Of a DNA stretch of 56,081 bases, positions 8,395 through 16,683 are shown in pieces (within the stretch, counting starts at the first letter, position 1; every line of letters begins with the position of its first letter). Source of the stretch: an uncultured Prevotella sp. (lineage in GTDB: Bacteria > Bacteroidota > Bacteroidia > Bacteroidales > Bacteroidaceae); assembly GCA_900543975.1 (NCBI GenBank), contig UQTI01000010.1, forward strand, positions 1-56,081, read 5' to 3'. The position numbers were made by a program, and so were the translations under genes. A model generated the notes under the pieces. The model saw only the letters and a program-made list of their open reading frames with translations, was not told the origin of the DNA and did not search any database.

Positions 8395-9273
8395 TTACTT
8401 GTAAAACTCGTGCTTGCCAGCCGACAGTGTGTTCTTCATGAGCGAGCAGATGGTCATGGGACCAACGCCGCCAGGCACGGGTGTGATGAATGAGCAATGG
8501 GGTGCAACGTTCTCGAAGTCGACATCGCCAGACAGACGGAAGCCGCTCTTGCGTGAGGCATCAGGCACGCGGGTGGTGCCTACGTCAATGATGACGGCAC
8601 CTTCCTTTACCATGTCGGCAGTGACGAAGCCGGGGCGGCCGATGGCTGCAATGATGATATCGGCTTCACGACACTCTTGCTTCAGGGTGGCAGAGTGGGA
8701 GTGGCACACGGTGACTGTGGCGTCGCCATATTGCTTCTGCATCATGAGCTGTGCCATGGGCTTGCCCACGATGTTGCTGCGGCCGAGCACCACACATTTC
8801 TTTCCCGAGGTGGGGATGTTGTAGCGGCGCAACAAGGTGAGGATGCCAAGCGGGGTGGCTGATATGAAGCAAGGCAGACCGATGGCCATGCGTCCCACGT
8901 TTACCGGGTGGAAGCCGTCGACATCTTTGCGATAGTCGATGGCCATGATGACCTTCTGCTCATCGATGTGCTTGGGGAGAGGCAGCTGCACGATGAAGCC
9001 GTCGACATCGCTGTCGCGGTTCAGACGATCCACACACTGGAGCAGCTCGTCTTCGGTCACATCGTCCTCGTAGCGTATGAGTGTCGACTTGAAGCCACAC
9101 TGCTCACATGCTATGACTTTGTTTTTGACGTATGTCTCAGAGCCACCGTCGTGGCCAACCAGCACCGCTGCGAGATGGGGCTGCTTGCCTCCACCGTCAA
9201 CGATGGCTTTTACCTCGGCGGCAATTTCCTGCTTTATGGCTGCCGCTGTTGCCTTTCCGTCTATCAACTGCAT
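8395..9273 (-). CDS. folD: Methylenetetrahydrofolate dehydrogenase / methenyl-THF cyclohydrolase
   Basis: A 292-residue protein, the usual FolD length. It has the substrate-binding YVKNK with catalytic lysine at about 52, DGFIVQLPLPKH at 91-102, GRSNIVGKPMA for NADP binding, and PGGVGPMT near the C-terminus. The enzyme interconverts 5,10-methylene-THF and 10-formyl-THF in the cytoplasm, feeding purine and formyl-methionine synthesis. It lies 48 bp downstream of ffh and 36 bp upstream of the TPR gene, on the same strand. Confidence 0.97.
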   Translation of the reverse strand: MQLIDGKATAAAIKQEIAAEVKAIVDGGGKQPHLAAVLVGHDGGSETYVKNKVIACEQCGFKSTLIRYEDDVTEDELLQCVDRLNRDSDVDGFIVQLPLPKHIDEQKVIMAIDYRKDVDGFHPVNVGRMAIGLPCFISATPLGILTLLRRYNIPTSGKKCVVLGRSNIVGKPMAQLMMQKQYGDATVTVCHSHSATLKQECREADIIIAAIGRPGFVTADMVKEGAVIIDVGTTRVPDASRKSGFRLSGDVDFENVAPHCSFITPVPGGVGPMTICSLMKNTLSAGKHEFYK

Positions 9274-9321
9274 ATATTAGATCTTTTTGCTTCGTTATTT
9301 TATAAAAATGTGTGGCTCGAC

Positions 9322-10674
9322 TTAGAATTTAGGCATTCCGGGCATGCCCTTCATCTTGCCCATCATTCCTGCCATCTTTGCCATCTGGCTACCTGTCACC
9401 ATCTTCATCATCTTGCGGGTCTGGTCAAACTGCTTGATGAGGCGGTTGACCTCTTGCAGGTTGGTGCCGCTACCCTTGGCGATGCGCTGACGACGGCTCT
9501 GGTTCAGAATTTCGGGGTTGGTGCGCTCCTTGGGAGTCATGCTCTTGATGATGGCCTCAATGCCTTTGAAGGCGTTGTCGTCGATGTCGACATCCTTGAT
9601 GGCTTTGCCCACGCCGGGAATCATAGATGCAAGCTCCTTGAGGTTACCCATCTTCTTTATTTGCTCAATCTGTCCGAGGAAGTCGTTGAAGTCGAACTTG
9701 TTCTTCTGAATCTTCTTCTGAAGTTTCTTTGCCTCTTCCTCGTCAAACTGCTCCTGGGCACGCTCAACAAGACTTACGATGTCGCCCATGCCGAGGATGC
9801 GGTCTGCCATACGAGAGGGGTGGAACACGTCGAGCGCTTCCATCTTCTCGCCTGTGCCGACAAACTTGATAGGCTTGGTCACCACGGTGCGGATAGAAAG
9901 GGCTGCACCGCCGCGGGTGTCGCCGTCGAGCTTGGTGAGAACCACGCCGTCGAAGTTGAGACGGTCGTTAAACTCCTTGGCTGTGTTGACAGCGTCCTGG
10001 CCTGTCATGGAGTCGACCACGAACAGGGTCTCGTCGGGGTTGAGGCTCTCTTTCAGACGTGCAATCTCGTCCATCATCTGCTCGTCAACAGCCAGACGGC
10101 CAGCGGTATCGACGATGACCACATCGTAGCTCTTGGCCTTAGCTTCTTTCACGGCGTTGGCGGCGATGGCGCACACGTCCTTGTTGCCCTCTTCGGTGTA
10201 GACAGGCACACCAATCTGTGCGCCCACAACCTTGAGCTGTTCGATAGCGGCAGGACGATACACGTCGCAAGCCACGAGCAAGGGGTTCTTGTGCTGCTTC
10301 TGCTTGAGAAGGTTGGCAAGCTTTCCGCTGAACGTGGTCTTACCCGAACCTTGCAGACCGCTCATCAAGATGATGGCAGGACGGCTTGTGAGGTGCAGAT
10401 CGGCAGCTTCGCCACCCATCAGCTCGGCCAACTCGTCGTGTACGATCTTGACCATCAGCTGGCTTGGCTTTACAGCTGTGAGCACGTTCATGCCAAGGGC
10501 TTTCTTCTTCACCGTGTCGGTGAAGTTCTTGGCCACCTTATAGTTGACGTCGGCGTCGAGCAATGCACGGCGCACATCCTTCAGTGTCTCGGCTACGTTA
10601 ATCTCGGTGATTTTTCCCTCACCTTTCAATATCTTGAAACTGCGCTCCAGTCTGTCGCTTAAGTTCTCGAACAT
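9322..10674 (-). CDS. ffh: Signal recognition particle GTPase Ffh
   Basis: A 450-residue protein with the N domain (1-90), a GTPase G domain and a methionine-rich M domain. Visible motifs are the P-loop GLQGSGKTT at 106-114, DVYRPAAIEQL at 137-147, DTAGR at 189-193, TKLDGDTRGG at 247-256, and the RNA-binding SRRQRIAKGSG in the M domain, ending with a Met/Gly/Lys-rich tail. Ffh with SRP RNA targets inner-membrane and exported proteins during translation. It is the first gene of the minus-strand run that continues to 5412. I did not find an SRP RNA gene in this window. Confidence 0.97.
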   Translation of the reverse strand: MFENLSDRLERSFKILKGEGKITEINVAETLKDVRRALLDADVNYKVAKNFTDTVKKKALGMNVLTAVKPSQLMVKIVHDELAELMGGEAADLHLTSRPAIILMSGLQGSGKTTFSGKLANLLKQKQHKNPLLVACDVYRPAAIEQLKVVGAQIGVPVYTEEGNKDVCAIAANAVKEAKAKSYDVVIVDTAGRLAVDEQMMDEIARLKESLNPDETLFVVDSMTGQDAVNTAKEFNDRLNFDGVVLTKLDGDTRGGAALSIRTVVTKPIKFVGTGEKMEALDVFHPSRMADRILGMGDIVSLVERAQEQFDEEEAKKLQKKIQKNKFDFNDFLGQIEQIKKMGNLKELASMIPGVGKAIKDVDIDDNAFKGIEAIIKSMTPKERTNPEILNQSRRQRIAKGSGTNLQEVNRLIKQFDQTRKMMKMVTGSQMAKMAGMMGKMKGMPGMPKF

Positions 10675-10742
10675 ATCTTAATTTTGTTGTTTTGTTGTAT
10701 TGTTAATGATTCTATTTTTCTTCTTTTTTCTTTTAAATCATG

Positions 10743-10775
10743 CAAAAGTAGCTATTAAATAATGAAAAAAAGCAA
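10743..10775 (-). promoter_or_regulatory. Promoter of the ffh-folD-oxidoreductase run
   Basis: On the minus strand a -7 box TACTTTTG (10750-10743) is preceded by TTGC (10775-10772) at a spacing of 21 bp, matching the Bacteroidetes consensus. It is about 70 bp upstream of the ffh start. Confidence 0.55.
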
Positions 10776-11023
10776 TTGTTGGGGTCTATTTAATGTATTT
10801 TAAAACACTTTTAAGGAAAAATGCGCACATGTATATTGTGTGTGCAATGTTTTCATTGCTCTTTTTCGAGCATAGTCTATGTTGCCTTGTTTTAAATTGT
10901 TTGAAATAATTTCGATGATAGATTTTAAGTTAATAAATGTTTGTTTTTTGGTTATTACAAAAAAAATGTTTAAAATTGTAGCCTAATAATCCTAAACAAA
11001 AACGCTGGCATGGAAAAGGAAGC
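10776..11023. other. AT-rich intergenic region
   Basis: This stretch between ffh and the phosphopantetheinyl transferase-like gene is AT-rich and holds no coding frame that I would defend. A short GCTCTTTTTCGAGC inverted repeat lies around 10858-10871. No convincing promoter for the rightward gene was found. Confidence 0.4.
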
Positions 11024-11102
11024 GATGAGCGTCTTGAAGCAACGGTGATGAGCATCTTGAAGCAACGGTGATGAGCATCTTTAAGCAACGGTGATGAGCA
11101 TC
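11024..11102. repeat. 23-bp tandem repeat, about 3.4 copies
   Basis: Units start at 11024, 11047 and 11070, with a partial one at 11093. The unit is GATGAGCATCTTGAAGCAAC followed by GGT, with one or two substitutions between copies. It lies in the non-coding leader just upstream of the gene starting at 11150. Confidence 0.9.
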
Positions 11103-11149
11103 GCCGCCATGTGAGCAGATAAACGGGTAAAAAAGAAAAATTTATAAAT

Positions 11150-11932
11150 ATGGCTTTAATAAATGTTCGCGAGGTCTATCCTAATGTTTTTCTTGGCTTG
11201 TGGCAAACTACGGAAACTGTTGACGGTTTTTTCGGTACATACGGTTTTCTCGAACCTTATCGTCAGCATGTAGAGACCTCTTTTAAAAATGATGGACGCA
11301 AGAAAGAGTTTCTTGCCATCCATGCCTTGCTACACGAGATGCTGGCAATATGCGGCAAACCTCATGGAGCAAGGCGGAGCAATGGTTTGCAAGAACAGAG
11401 CAAGGGTTTGCAGGACCAGAGCAAGGCTTCACAGGACCAGAGCACGGCTTCACAAGACCAGAGCACGGCTTCACAAGGCTTGCCTGTTGCTGATGTTCCA
11501 ATGATTGGTCACGCTGCTTCAGGGCAGCCGTTGCTCAGGGGCTATCATGTGGGTGTGACGCACACGAAGGGTTATGCTGCTCTTATGTTGTCGAAGAGCT
11601 GTGATGTGGCGTGCGACATAGAGCATTTCAGCGATAGGGTGGAACGCATAAAATCAAAATTCTTACGCAAGGATGAGAAGGCTGATGACCTTGACTCGTT
11701 GCTTGTCCACTGGTGTGGCAAAGAAACCGTCTATAAGCTCTTTTCTGAAGACAACCTTCAGTTCTCGCAGATGCGTGTAGGACCGTTCAGCACCATGAGC
11801 GATTGGGCTTGTGAGGTGGAGAACATGAAGCGTGGGGAGAAGGTGCGTGTCGACTTTGAGCTAACCATGCAGTTTGTCCTTACCTATGCGTTCAGAAAGC
11901 GAACGTTGCCACGAGCGGCAGGTGGTCGCTAA
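11150..11932 (+). CDS. 4'-phosphopantetheinyl transferase superfamily protein with internal heptad repeat
   Basis: A 260-residue protein. The C-terminal half has family motifs: VGVTHTKGYAALML (135-147), CDIEHF with Asp156 and Glu158 as likely Mg ligands, and HWCGKETVYKLF (187-198) with the K-E/K signature. Enzymes of this family move phosphopantetheine from CoA onto acyl- or peptidyl-carrier proteins. Residues 79-110 are a low-complexity insertion of about four 7-residue units (QDQSTAS type), hydrophilic and probably an exposed loop between the two halves; it is unusual for the family. The N-terminal half is poorly conserved. The 3' end overlaps the convergent gene by 41 bp. The start ATG follows an A-rich stretch without a strong ribosome-binding site. 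Confidence 0.8.
   Translation: MALINVREVYPNVFLGLWQTTETVDGFFGTYGFLEPYRQHVETSFKNDGRKKEFLAIHALLHEMLAICGKPHGARRSNGLQEQSKGLQDQSKASQDQSTASQDQSTASQGLPVADVPMIGHAASGQPLLRGYHVGVTHTKGYAALMLSKSCDVACDIEHFSDRVERIKSKFLRKDEKADDLDSLLVHWCGKETVYKLFSEDNLQFSQMRVGPFSTMSDWACEVENMKRGEKVRVDFELTMQFVLTYAFRKRTLPRAAGGR
11384..11479 (+). repeat. In-frame 21-bp coding tandem repeat
   Basis: Four to five degenerate copies of a 21-bp unit (e.g. CAAGACCAGAGCACGGCTTC plus A), coding for the heptads QEQSKGL, QDQSKAS, QDQSTAS and QDQSTAS. The last two units are nearly identical in DNA, which suggests recent duplication. Copy-number change would keep the reading frame. Confidence 0.9.
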
Positions 11933-12833
11933 AACCGTTGCGGTAGACAGGGCCGAGGAAGTTGCGTCGTGGCTTAGTGCCGCCATATTTCTCGTCGGGT
12001 TCGGTGAGGAAAGAGGCATCGTTGATGTGGCAACCTCGCGTCTTCTTTATAACCGCCGGACTAACAAGGATGTGGTCTAAGCTGCCCCAGGCTCCTTGGT
12101 AACGGTAGGTGCTTTTTGCCCCATGCCGACCGCGGGCATTGGCCGACAGGTCCACAAGGCCGTGGGAGAGCATGGCGTCCATGGTCTTCTCGCCACTGTA
12201 CATGTTGAAATCGCCAGCCACGATAATCATGGCATCGTGCGCCACCTTGTTATATATTGAGTCGACCATCGCGCCCAACTGCCTGGCTGCTTGCCAACGG
12301 TATGGGCGCGATGCTTTCTCGCCACCGCGACGGCTTGGAAAATGTGCTGCGATGACATGCAGGGTGTCGCCGCTTGCCACCACGCCTTTGGCGTAGAGCA
12401 GATCGCGCGTTGGGCGCATGCCTTTTATTGTGTCCACCCGCACGGCATGGCTGCTCAAGAGCCGGAACGTGAATGGAGAATAAAGCAACGCCACATCAAT
12501 GCCACGGCGGTCGGGAGAGCTGGTCATCACATACTCGTAGCGTGCTCCTCTCAACAGGGAGCGGCATGTGAGGTCGTGCAGAACGGTGTCGTTCTCTACC
12601 TCGCAGAGCACCGCCATGTCGGGAATGGACAACGAGGCAGAGTCGGCACACGACAAGATGGTCTGCCCCGTGCGGTCCAGCTTCTTCCAATAGCGCGATT
12701 TCGTCCAATGGTAACTGCCGTCGGGGGTAAACTCGGTGTCCTCCTTGCCAATGTCGTGCATATAGTCGAAGAGGTTCTCACAGTTGAGCTCCACAAATGT
12801 GAAGAGGTTAATTAAAAGTAATGTCAGCATCAT
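11892..12833 (-). CDS. Endonuclease/exonuclease/phosphatase family protein
   Basis: I place the start at the ATG at 12833; an in-frame TTG lies six codons further upstream. The 313-residue product begins with a hydrophobic run (MMLTLLLINLFTFVELNCEN) that merges directly into the conserved first strand, so it resembles a membrane anchor or shortened signal peptide rather than a normal cleavable one. Metal-dependent phosphodiesterase motifs follow: an Asn-Glu pair in NCENLFDY, CEVEND, GDFNMYSGEKT, and C-terminal SDHLPLVATF. The fold includes DNases, sphingomyelinases and inositol phosphatases; the substrate is unknown. It is convergent with and overlaps the phosphopantetheinyl transferase-like gene. 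Confidence 0.85.
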   Translation of the reverse strand: MMLTLLLINLFTFVELNCENLFDYMHDIGKEDTEFTPDGSYHWTKSRYWKKLDRTGQTILSCADSASLSIPDMAVLCEVENDTVLHDLTCRSLLRGARYEYVMTSSPDRRGIDVALLYSPFTFRLLSSHAVRVDTIKGMRPTRDLLYAKGVVASGDTLHVIAAHFPSRRGGEKASRPYRWQAARQLGAMVDSIYNKVAHDAMIIVAGDFNMYSGEKTMDAMLSHGLVDLSANARGRHGAKSTYRYQGAWGSLDHILVSPAVIKKTRGCHINDASFLTEPDEKYGGTKPRRNFLGPVYRNGFSDHLPLVATFAF

Positions 12834-13053
12834 GGCTGCAAATTTAAGCAAAAGCTGTTTAGTTAGGGTGTTTTGGTTGTCCTTTTTTGTTGGATTTTGT
12901 TGAATTGTCTTGTAAAATGCTCTTTTTTACTGAAAAACGCCCGATTGTTGAGAAAATATTTGGAGATTATGAGTTTTTTTTATTCCTTTGTAAACGTCTA
13001 AAGTAACAAAACTAAGTTTTTTTGAAAAGGTAAAAAATAAAATCTTTAAGTTA

Positions 13054-14178
13054 ATGAAAAAAATATTTACTTTGTTTGCTGGCCTCATGGCCGCTGCAAC
13101 ACTTTCTGCGCAGACTGTGCTTGAAAGCAAAACTTTCGACAACGTCTACATAGGTATAAACGGTGGCCTTGCTACCAAGGCTACAGGTCATGCATGGCTG
13201 AAGGACATGAATCCTAACGTTGGTCTGCGCATTGGCCGCAACTTCACTCCTGTGTTTGGCTTGGCTGCTGAGAGCAACGTTTATTTCAAGAATACCAACG
13301 GCCACACCACAGGTACGGTCGTTAACGGCATGAACACCTCGTTGCTCGGTACAACAAACCTCACCAATCTGTTTGGTGGATACAATGGCGAGCCTCGCTT
13401 GTTTGAGCTCACAGCCCTCTATGGCTTGGGCTGGGGACATGTGTTCGGTCATCCCACAAAGGCTTACAAGGCAGACATGCTGACCTCTAAGGCTGCTTTC
13501 GACTTCGGTTTTAACCTCGGTCAGAAGAAGGCATGGCAGCTCTACATCGAGCCTGCAATGATTTGGGCTCTTAACGGCAATGGCTATCAGGGAGTTAAAT
13601 ATGACGTGAACCGCGCTTCTTTCCAGCTCAACGTGGGACTGGTTTACAAGTTCAAGAACTCTAATGGCTCACACAACTTCGTGGTTGCAGAGCTCCGCGA
13701 CCAGGCTGAGATCGATATTCTCAACAATAAGATTAACGACCTTCGCGGTGAGCTCGCCAGCAAGGATGACGAGATAGCAGACATGGATCGTCAGATCGCT
13801 GAACTGAAGCAACAGCTTGCCGACTGCCAGAACCAGACCACAACGGCATGTGAGAGATTGCAGCCTGTTGTAATCTTCCGTCAGGGCAAGAGCACAATAG
13901 ACCGCGCACAGTATGCCTCTATCGAGCTTATCGCTAAGTATATGAAGGACAATCAGGATGCCAAGGTTGAGATCAAGGGTTATGCTTCTCCCGAGGGTTC
14001 AGCTAAGTTTAACCAGAAGCTGTCTCAGGCTCGTGCCAATGCTGTGAAGAAGGCTCTCGTTAAGCGTTACAACATCTCTGCCGACCGCATTGAAGCCAAA
14101 GGCATGGGTGCCACCAACAAGCTCTCTGAGCGTGTCGAGTTTAACCGTGTGGCAACATTCAGCAACAATGCCAACTAA
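13054..14178 (+). CDS. OmpA-family outer-membrane protein
   Basis: A 374-residue protein with a clear signal peptide (MKKIFTLFAGLMAAATLSAQ, cleavage near 20). Residues about 25-212 alternate in the way of a small beta-barrel. Residues 216-260 form a coiled-coil linker (heptads in NKINDLRGELASKDDEIADM), and residues 271-374 are the OmpA peptidoglycan-binding domain (IKGYASPEGSAKFNQKLSQA, ADRIEAKGMG). The protein should sit in the outer membrane and hold it to the wall. It is a single gene, ending in a strong terminator at 14225. Confidence 0.95.
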   Translation: MKKIFTLFAGLMAAATLSAQTVLESKTFDNVYIGINGGLATKATGHAWLKDMNPNVGLRIGRNFTPVFGLAAESNVYFKNTNGHTTGTVVNGMNTSLLGTTNLTNLFGGYNGEPRLFELTALYGLGWGHVFGHPTKAYKADMLTSKAAFDFGFNLGQKKAWQLYIEPAMIWALNGNGYQGVKYDVNRASFQLNVGLVYKFKNSNGSHNFVVAELRDQAEIDILNNKINDLRGELASKDDEIADMDRQIAELKQQLADCQNQTTTACERLQPVVIFRQGKSTIDRAQYASIELIAKYMKDNQDAKVEIKGYASPEGSAKFNQKLSQARANAVKKALVKRYNISADRIEAKGMGATNKLSERVEFNRVATFSNNAN

Positions 14179-14224
14179 TGTTTTGTTCTGTCGCCCTGTG
14201 ACAACAAGACAATAAGCATACAAG

Positions 14225-14272
14225 GCTCCAGCTATGCATATATAAGATATGTGTGGCTGGAGCTTTCTTTTT
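14225..14272 (+). terminator. Rho-independent terminator of the ompA-like gene
   Basis: Stem GCTCCAGC (14225) pairing with GCTGGAGC (14256), extended by GCATAT/ATATGT pairing in the loop, followed by TTTCTTTTTATT. Confidence 0.85.
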
Positions 14273-14312
14273 ATTGCTTGCTGCGATAATCTTTATTTGC
14301 TGCTTTTATGGA

Positions 14313-14509
14313 TAAGTAGGTGTTCAAAATTAATCGCATATATGAATCTAATAAAAAAGGTTATGCTTTCAAATGCCTCTACGCCCTCTTTTGGTCTGTA
14401 TGCCCAGCTCTCATCGGTCGTGTAGCCCGCTACACTCCCTCTTCGGAGCTGGACATACAGACCAAAATATGGCATAGAATCATTTAAATTAATTTTGAAC
14501 ACCTACTTA
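14313..14509. repeat. MITE-like dispersed repeat, family B, copy B1 (nested palindromes)
   Basis: A 197-bp element with perfect 22-bp terminal inverted repeats (TAAGTAGGTGTTCAAAATTA at the left; mirror at 14488-14509). Inside is a second inverted repeat with arms at 14389-14410 and 14446-14467 (TTTTGGTCTGTATG, one mismatch), and at the centre a GTGTAG-CCCG-CTACAC hairpin. Shorter relatives are at 49123 and 36226. It has no protein-coding potential of its own; a 69-codon open frame across it is a by-product. Confidence 0.9.
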
Positions 14510-14638
14510 AATTGGCTCTCCGATGCTCGTTTTGCACAAATATGCATTCTGTGCGCCCTTTTGTTCTTTCAAATTGTTATAAAACGTGCTCAATGGGTTA
14601 CAAATTGTGCATATTTGTGAAAAATGAATCAAAATTTG

Positions 14639-14669
14639 TTGGCAATTAAATAAAAACTAATTATCTTTG
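14639..14669 (+). promoter_or_regulatory. Promoter of ilvD-ilvB-ilvN-thioesterase operon
   Basis: -33 box TTGG (14639-14642), 19-bp spacer, -7 box TATCTTTG (14662-14669). The leader to the ilvD start is about 130 bases. I looked for a leucine/valine/isoleucine-rich leader peptide and found none. Confidence 0.75.
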
Positions 14670-14803
14670 CATCCTAATAAGGCGAAAGAGCGACAAATTG
14701 TATAAACAAGTATGACATTCTTATCGTTTTGTAACAGGATAAAAATAAACTAACGACATATGTGGAGGCCATGACGGTCGACACACAATAAAAAGAAAAG
14801 AAC

Positions 14804-16603
14804 ATGAAACATCAGTTGAGAAGTGCCGTCTGTACCGAAGGACGACGAATGGCGGGAGCCAGGGCCCTATGGGTGGCCACAGGAATGAAGCGTGAACAGT
14901 TTGGAAAACCAATCATTGCTGTCGTCAACTCGTTCACTCAGTTTGTGCCGGGACATACCCATCTGCATGAGATCGGCCAGATCGTGAAAAAGGAGATAGA
15001 GGCCATGGGATGCTATGCTGCCGAGTTCAACACTATCGCAATAGACGACGGCATTGCTATGGGACACGATGGCATGCTCTACTCGCTTCCTTCACGCGAC
15101 ATCATTGCCGACTCAGTAGAATATATGGTTAACGCCCACAAGGCCGATGCCATGATTTGCATTTCCAACTGTGACAAGGTGACCCCAGGCATGCTTATGG
15201 CTGCCATGCGTCTTAACATACCTGCCGTGTTCTGCTCTGGCGGACCGATGGAGGCAGGACGTTGGCGCGGCGAGAACGCCGACCTCATAACGGCCATGAT
15301 CAAAGGTGCCGACCCATCGGTAAGTGATGAGGAGATGGCAGAGATTGAAGGCTGTGCTTGTCCTGGCTGCGGTAGCTGCTCAGGCATGTTCACAGCCAAC
15401 TCTATGAACTCGCTCACAGAGGCCATTGGCTTGTCGCTGCCCGGCAACGGAACCATCCTTGCCACGCATAAGAACCGCATAGAGCTGTTCAAGCAGGCTG
15501 CTCGTCAGATCGTGAAGAACGCGATGGCCTATTATGAGGATGGCGATGAGAGCGTGTTGCCACGCAACATTGCCACACGCGACGCTTTCCTCAACGCCAT
15601 GACTCTCGACATCGCCATGGGCGGCAGCACCAACACCGTGCTCCATCTCTTGGCTGTGGCTCAGGAGGCTGGTGCCGACTTTAAGATGGAGGACATTGAC
15701 CGCTTGAGCCGTCATGTGCCCTGTCTGTGTAAGCTCGCTCCAAACACGCAGAAATACAGTGTGCAAGAGTGTGGTCGTGCTGGCGGCATCCTCGGCATCT
15801 TGAACGAGCTTAACAAGGGCGGATTGATCAACGGCAGCGCCAAACGCGTTGACGGAACAACGCTCGATGAGGCCATGAAGAAATATGACATCACGGGAGC
15901 CACCGTTGATCCTGAGGCCGACCGCATATACCACAGCGCACCGGGACGTAAGTTCTCTACGCAGATGGGAAGTCAAGATGCCCAATGGGAGAGTCTTGAC
16001 ACCGACCGTGCCGAGGGTTGCATTCGCGACCTTGAACATGCTTACACCAAAGACGGTGGACTGGCTGTGCTGTTTGGAAACATCGCACAGGACGGTTGCG
16101 TGGTTAAGACAGCTGGCGTTGACCCGTCAATATGGAAGTTTAGTGGACCCGCAAAGGTGTTCGACTCGCAAGAGGCTGCTTGTGAGGGCATTCTTGGAGG
16201 AAAGATCAAGAGCGGCGACTGTGTGGTCATCACTCATGAAGGTCCGAAGGGCGGACCGGGCATGCAGGAAATGCTCTATCCCACATCTTACATCAAGAGC
16301 ATGCACCTCGGCAAGGAGTGTGCCCTCATCACCGACGGACGCTTCTCTGGCGGAACCAGCGGTTTGAGCATTGGCCACATCTCACCTGAGGCAGCAGCAG
16401 GAGGTAACATCGGCAAGATAAAAGACGGCGACGTCATTGAGATCGACATTCCGAACCGCTCTATAAACGTGAAACTGAGCGATGAGGAGCTGGCAGCACG
16501 TCCGCAGCAGCCGCTCACACGCGACCGTCAGGTGTCGAAGGCGCTTAGAGCTTATGCACAGAGCGTTAGTTCGGCCGACAAAGGTGGTGTAAGAATAATT
16601 TAA
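14804..16603 (+). CDS. ilvD: Dihydroxy-acid dehydratase
   Basis: A 599-residue protein aligned by eye along its whole length with IlvD (MAGARALWVATGM, PIIAVVNSFTQFVPGHTHLH, DDGIAMGHDGMLYSL). Iron-sulphur cysteines are C123 in SNCDKVTPG and C192 in CPGCGSCSGMF. It dehydrates 2,3-dihydroxy acids to the 2-oxo precursors of valine, isoleucine and leucine, with an oxygen-sensitive Fe-S cluster, which suits an anaerobe. It is the first gene of an operon with ilvB (80 bp downstream). Confidence 0.98.
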   Translation: MKHQLRSAVCTEGRRMAGARALWVATGMKREQFGKPIIAVVNSFTQFVPGHTHLHEIGQIVKKEIEAMGCYAAEFNTIAIDDGIAMGHDGMLYSLPSRDIIADSVEYMVNAHKADAMICISNCDKVTPGMLMAAMRLNIPAVFCSGGPMEAGRWRGENADLITAMIKGADPSVSDEEMAEIEGCACPGCGSCSGMFTANSMNSLTEAIGLSLPGNGTILATHKNRIELFKQAARQIVKNAMAYYEDGDESVLPRNIATRDAFLNAMTLDIAMGGSTNTVLHLLAVAQEAGADFKMEDIDRLSRHVPCLCKLAPNTQKYSVQECGRAGGILGILNELNKGGLINGSAKRVDGTTLDEAMKKYDITGATVDPEADRIYHSAPGRKFSTQMGSQDAQWESLDTDRAEGCIRDLEHAYTKDGGLAVLFGNIAQDGCVVKTAGVDPSIWKFSGPAKVFDSQEAACEGILGGKIKSGDCVVITHEGPKGGPGMQEMLYPTSYIKSMHLGKECALITDGRFSGGTSGLSIGHISPEAAAGGNIGKIKDGDVIEIDIPNRSINVKLSDEELAARPQQPLTRDRQVSKALRAYAQSVSSADKGGVRII

Positions 16604-16683
16604 GACTAATCAAAATAACAGCCCCTCCTTATCGCCGTGAATGGTGAGGAGGAGGACGGGCTTTAATTTTTCTTTATAAAACT

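Noticed and set aside
8908..10662. Long 584-codon open frame on the plus strand
   Set aside because: It is antisense to ffh and folD, which have clear motifs on the minus strand. The frame is open because of the codon bias of the real genes, and its translation shows no family features.
10675..11149. SRP RNA gene near ffh
   Set aside because: I looked for a hairpin with a GGAA-type tetraloop and the conserved SRP core and did not find it.
14293..14502. 69-codon frame over repeat B1
   Set aside because: It is made of the inverted repeats themselves and has no ribosome-binding site.
14671..14803. Attenuator leader peptide before ilvD
   Set aside because: The only short frames (e.g. MTVDTQ) lack runs of Leu, Val or Ile codons, and no terminator/antiterminator pair was seen.
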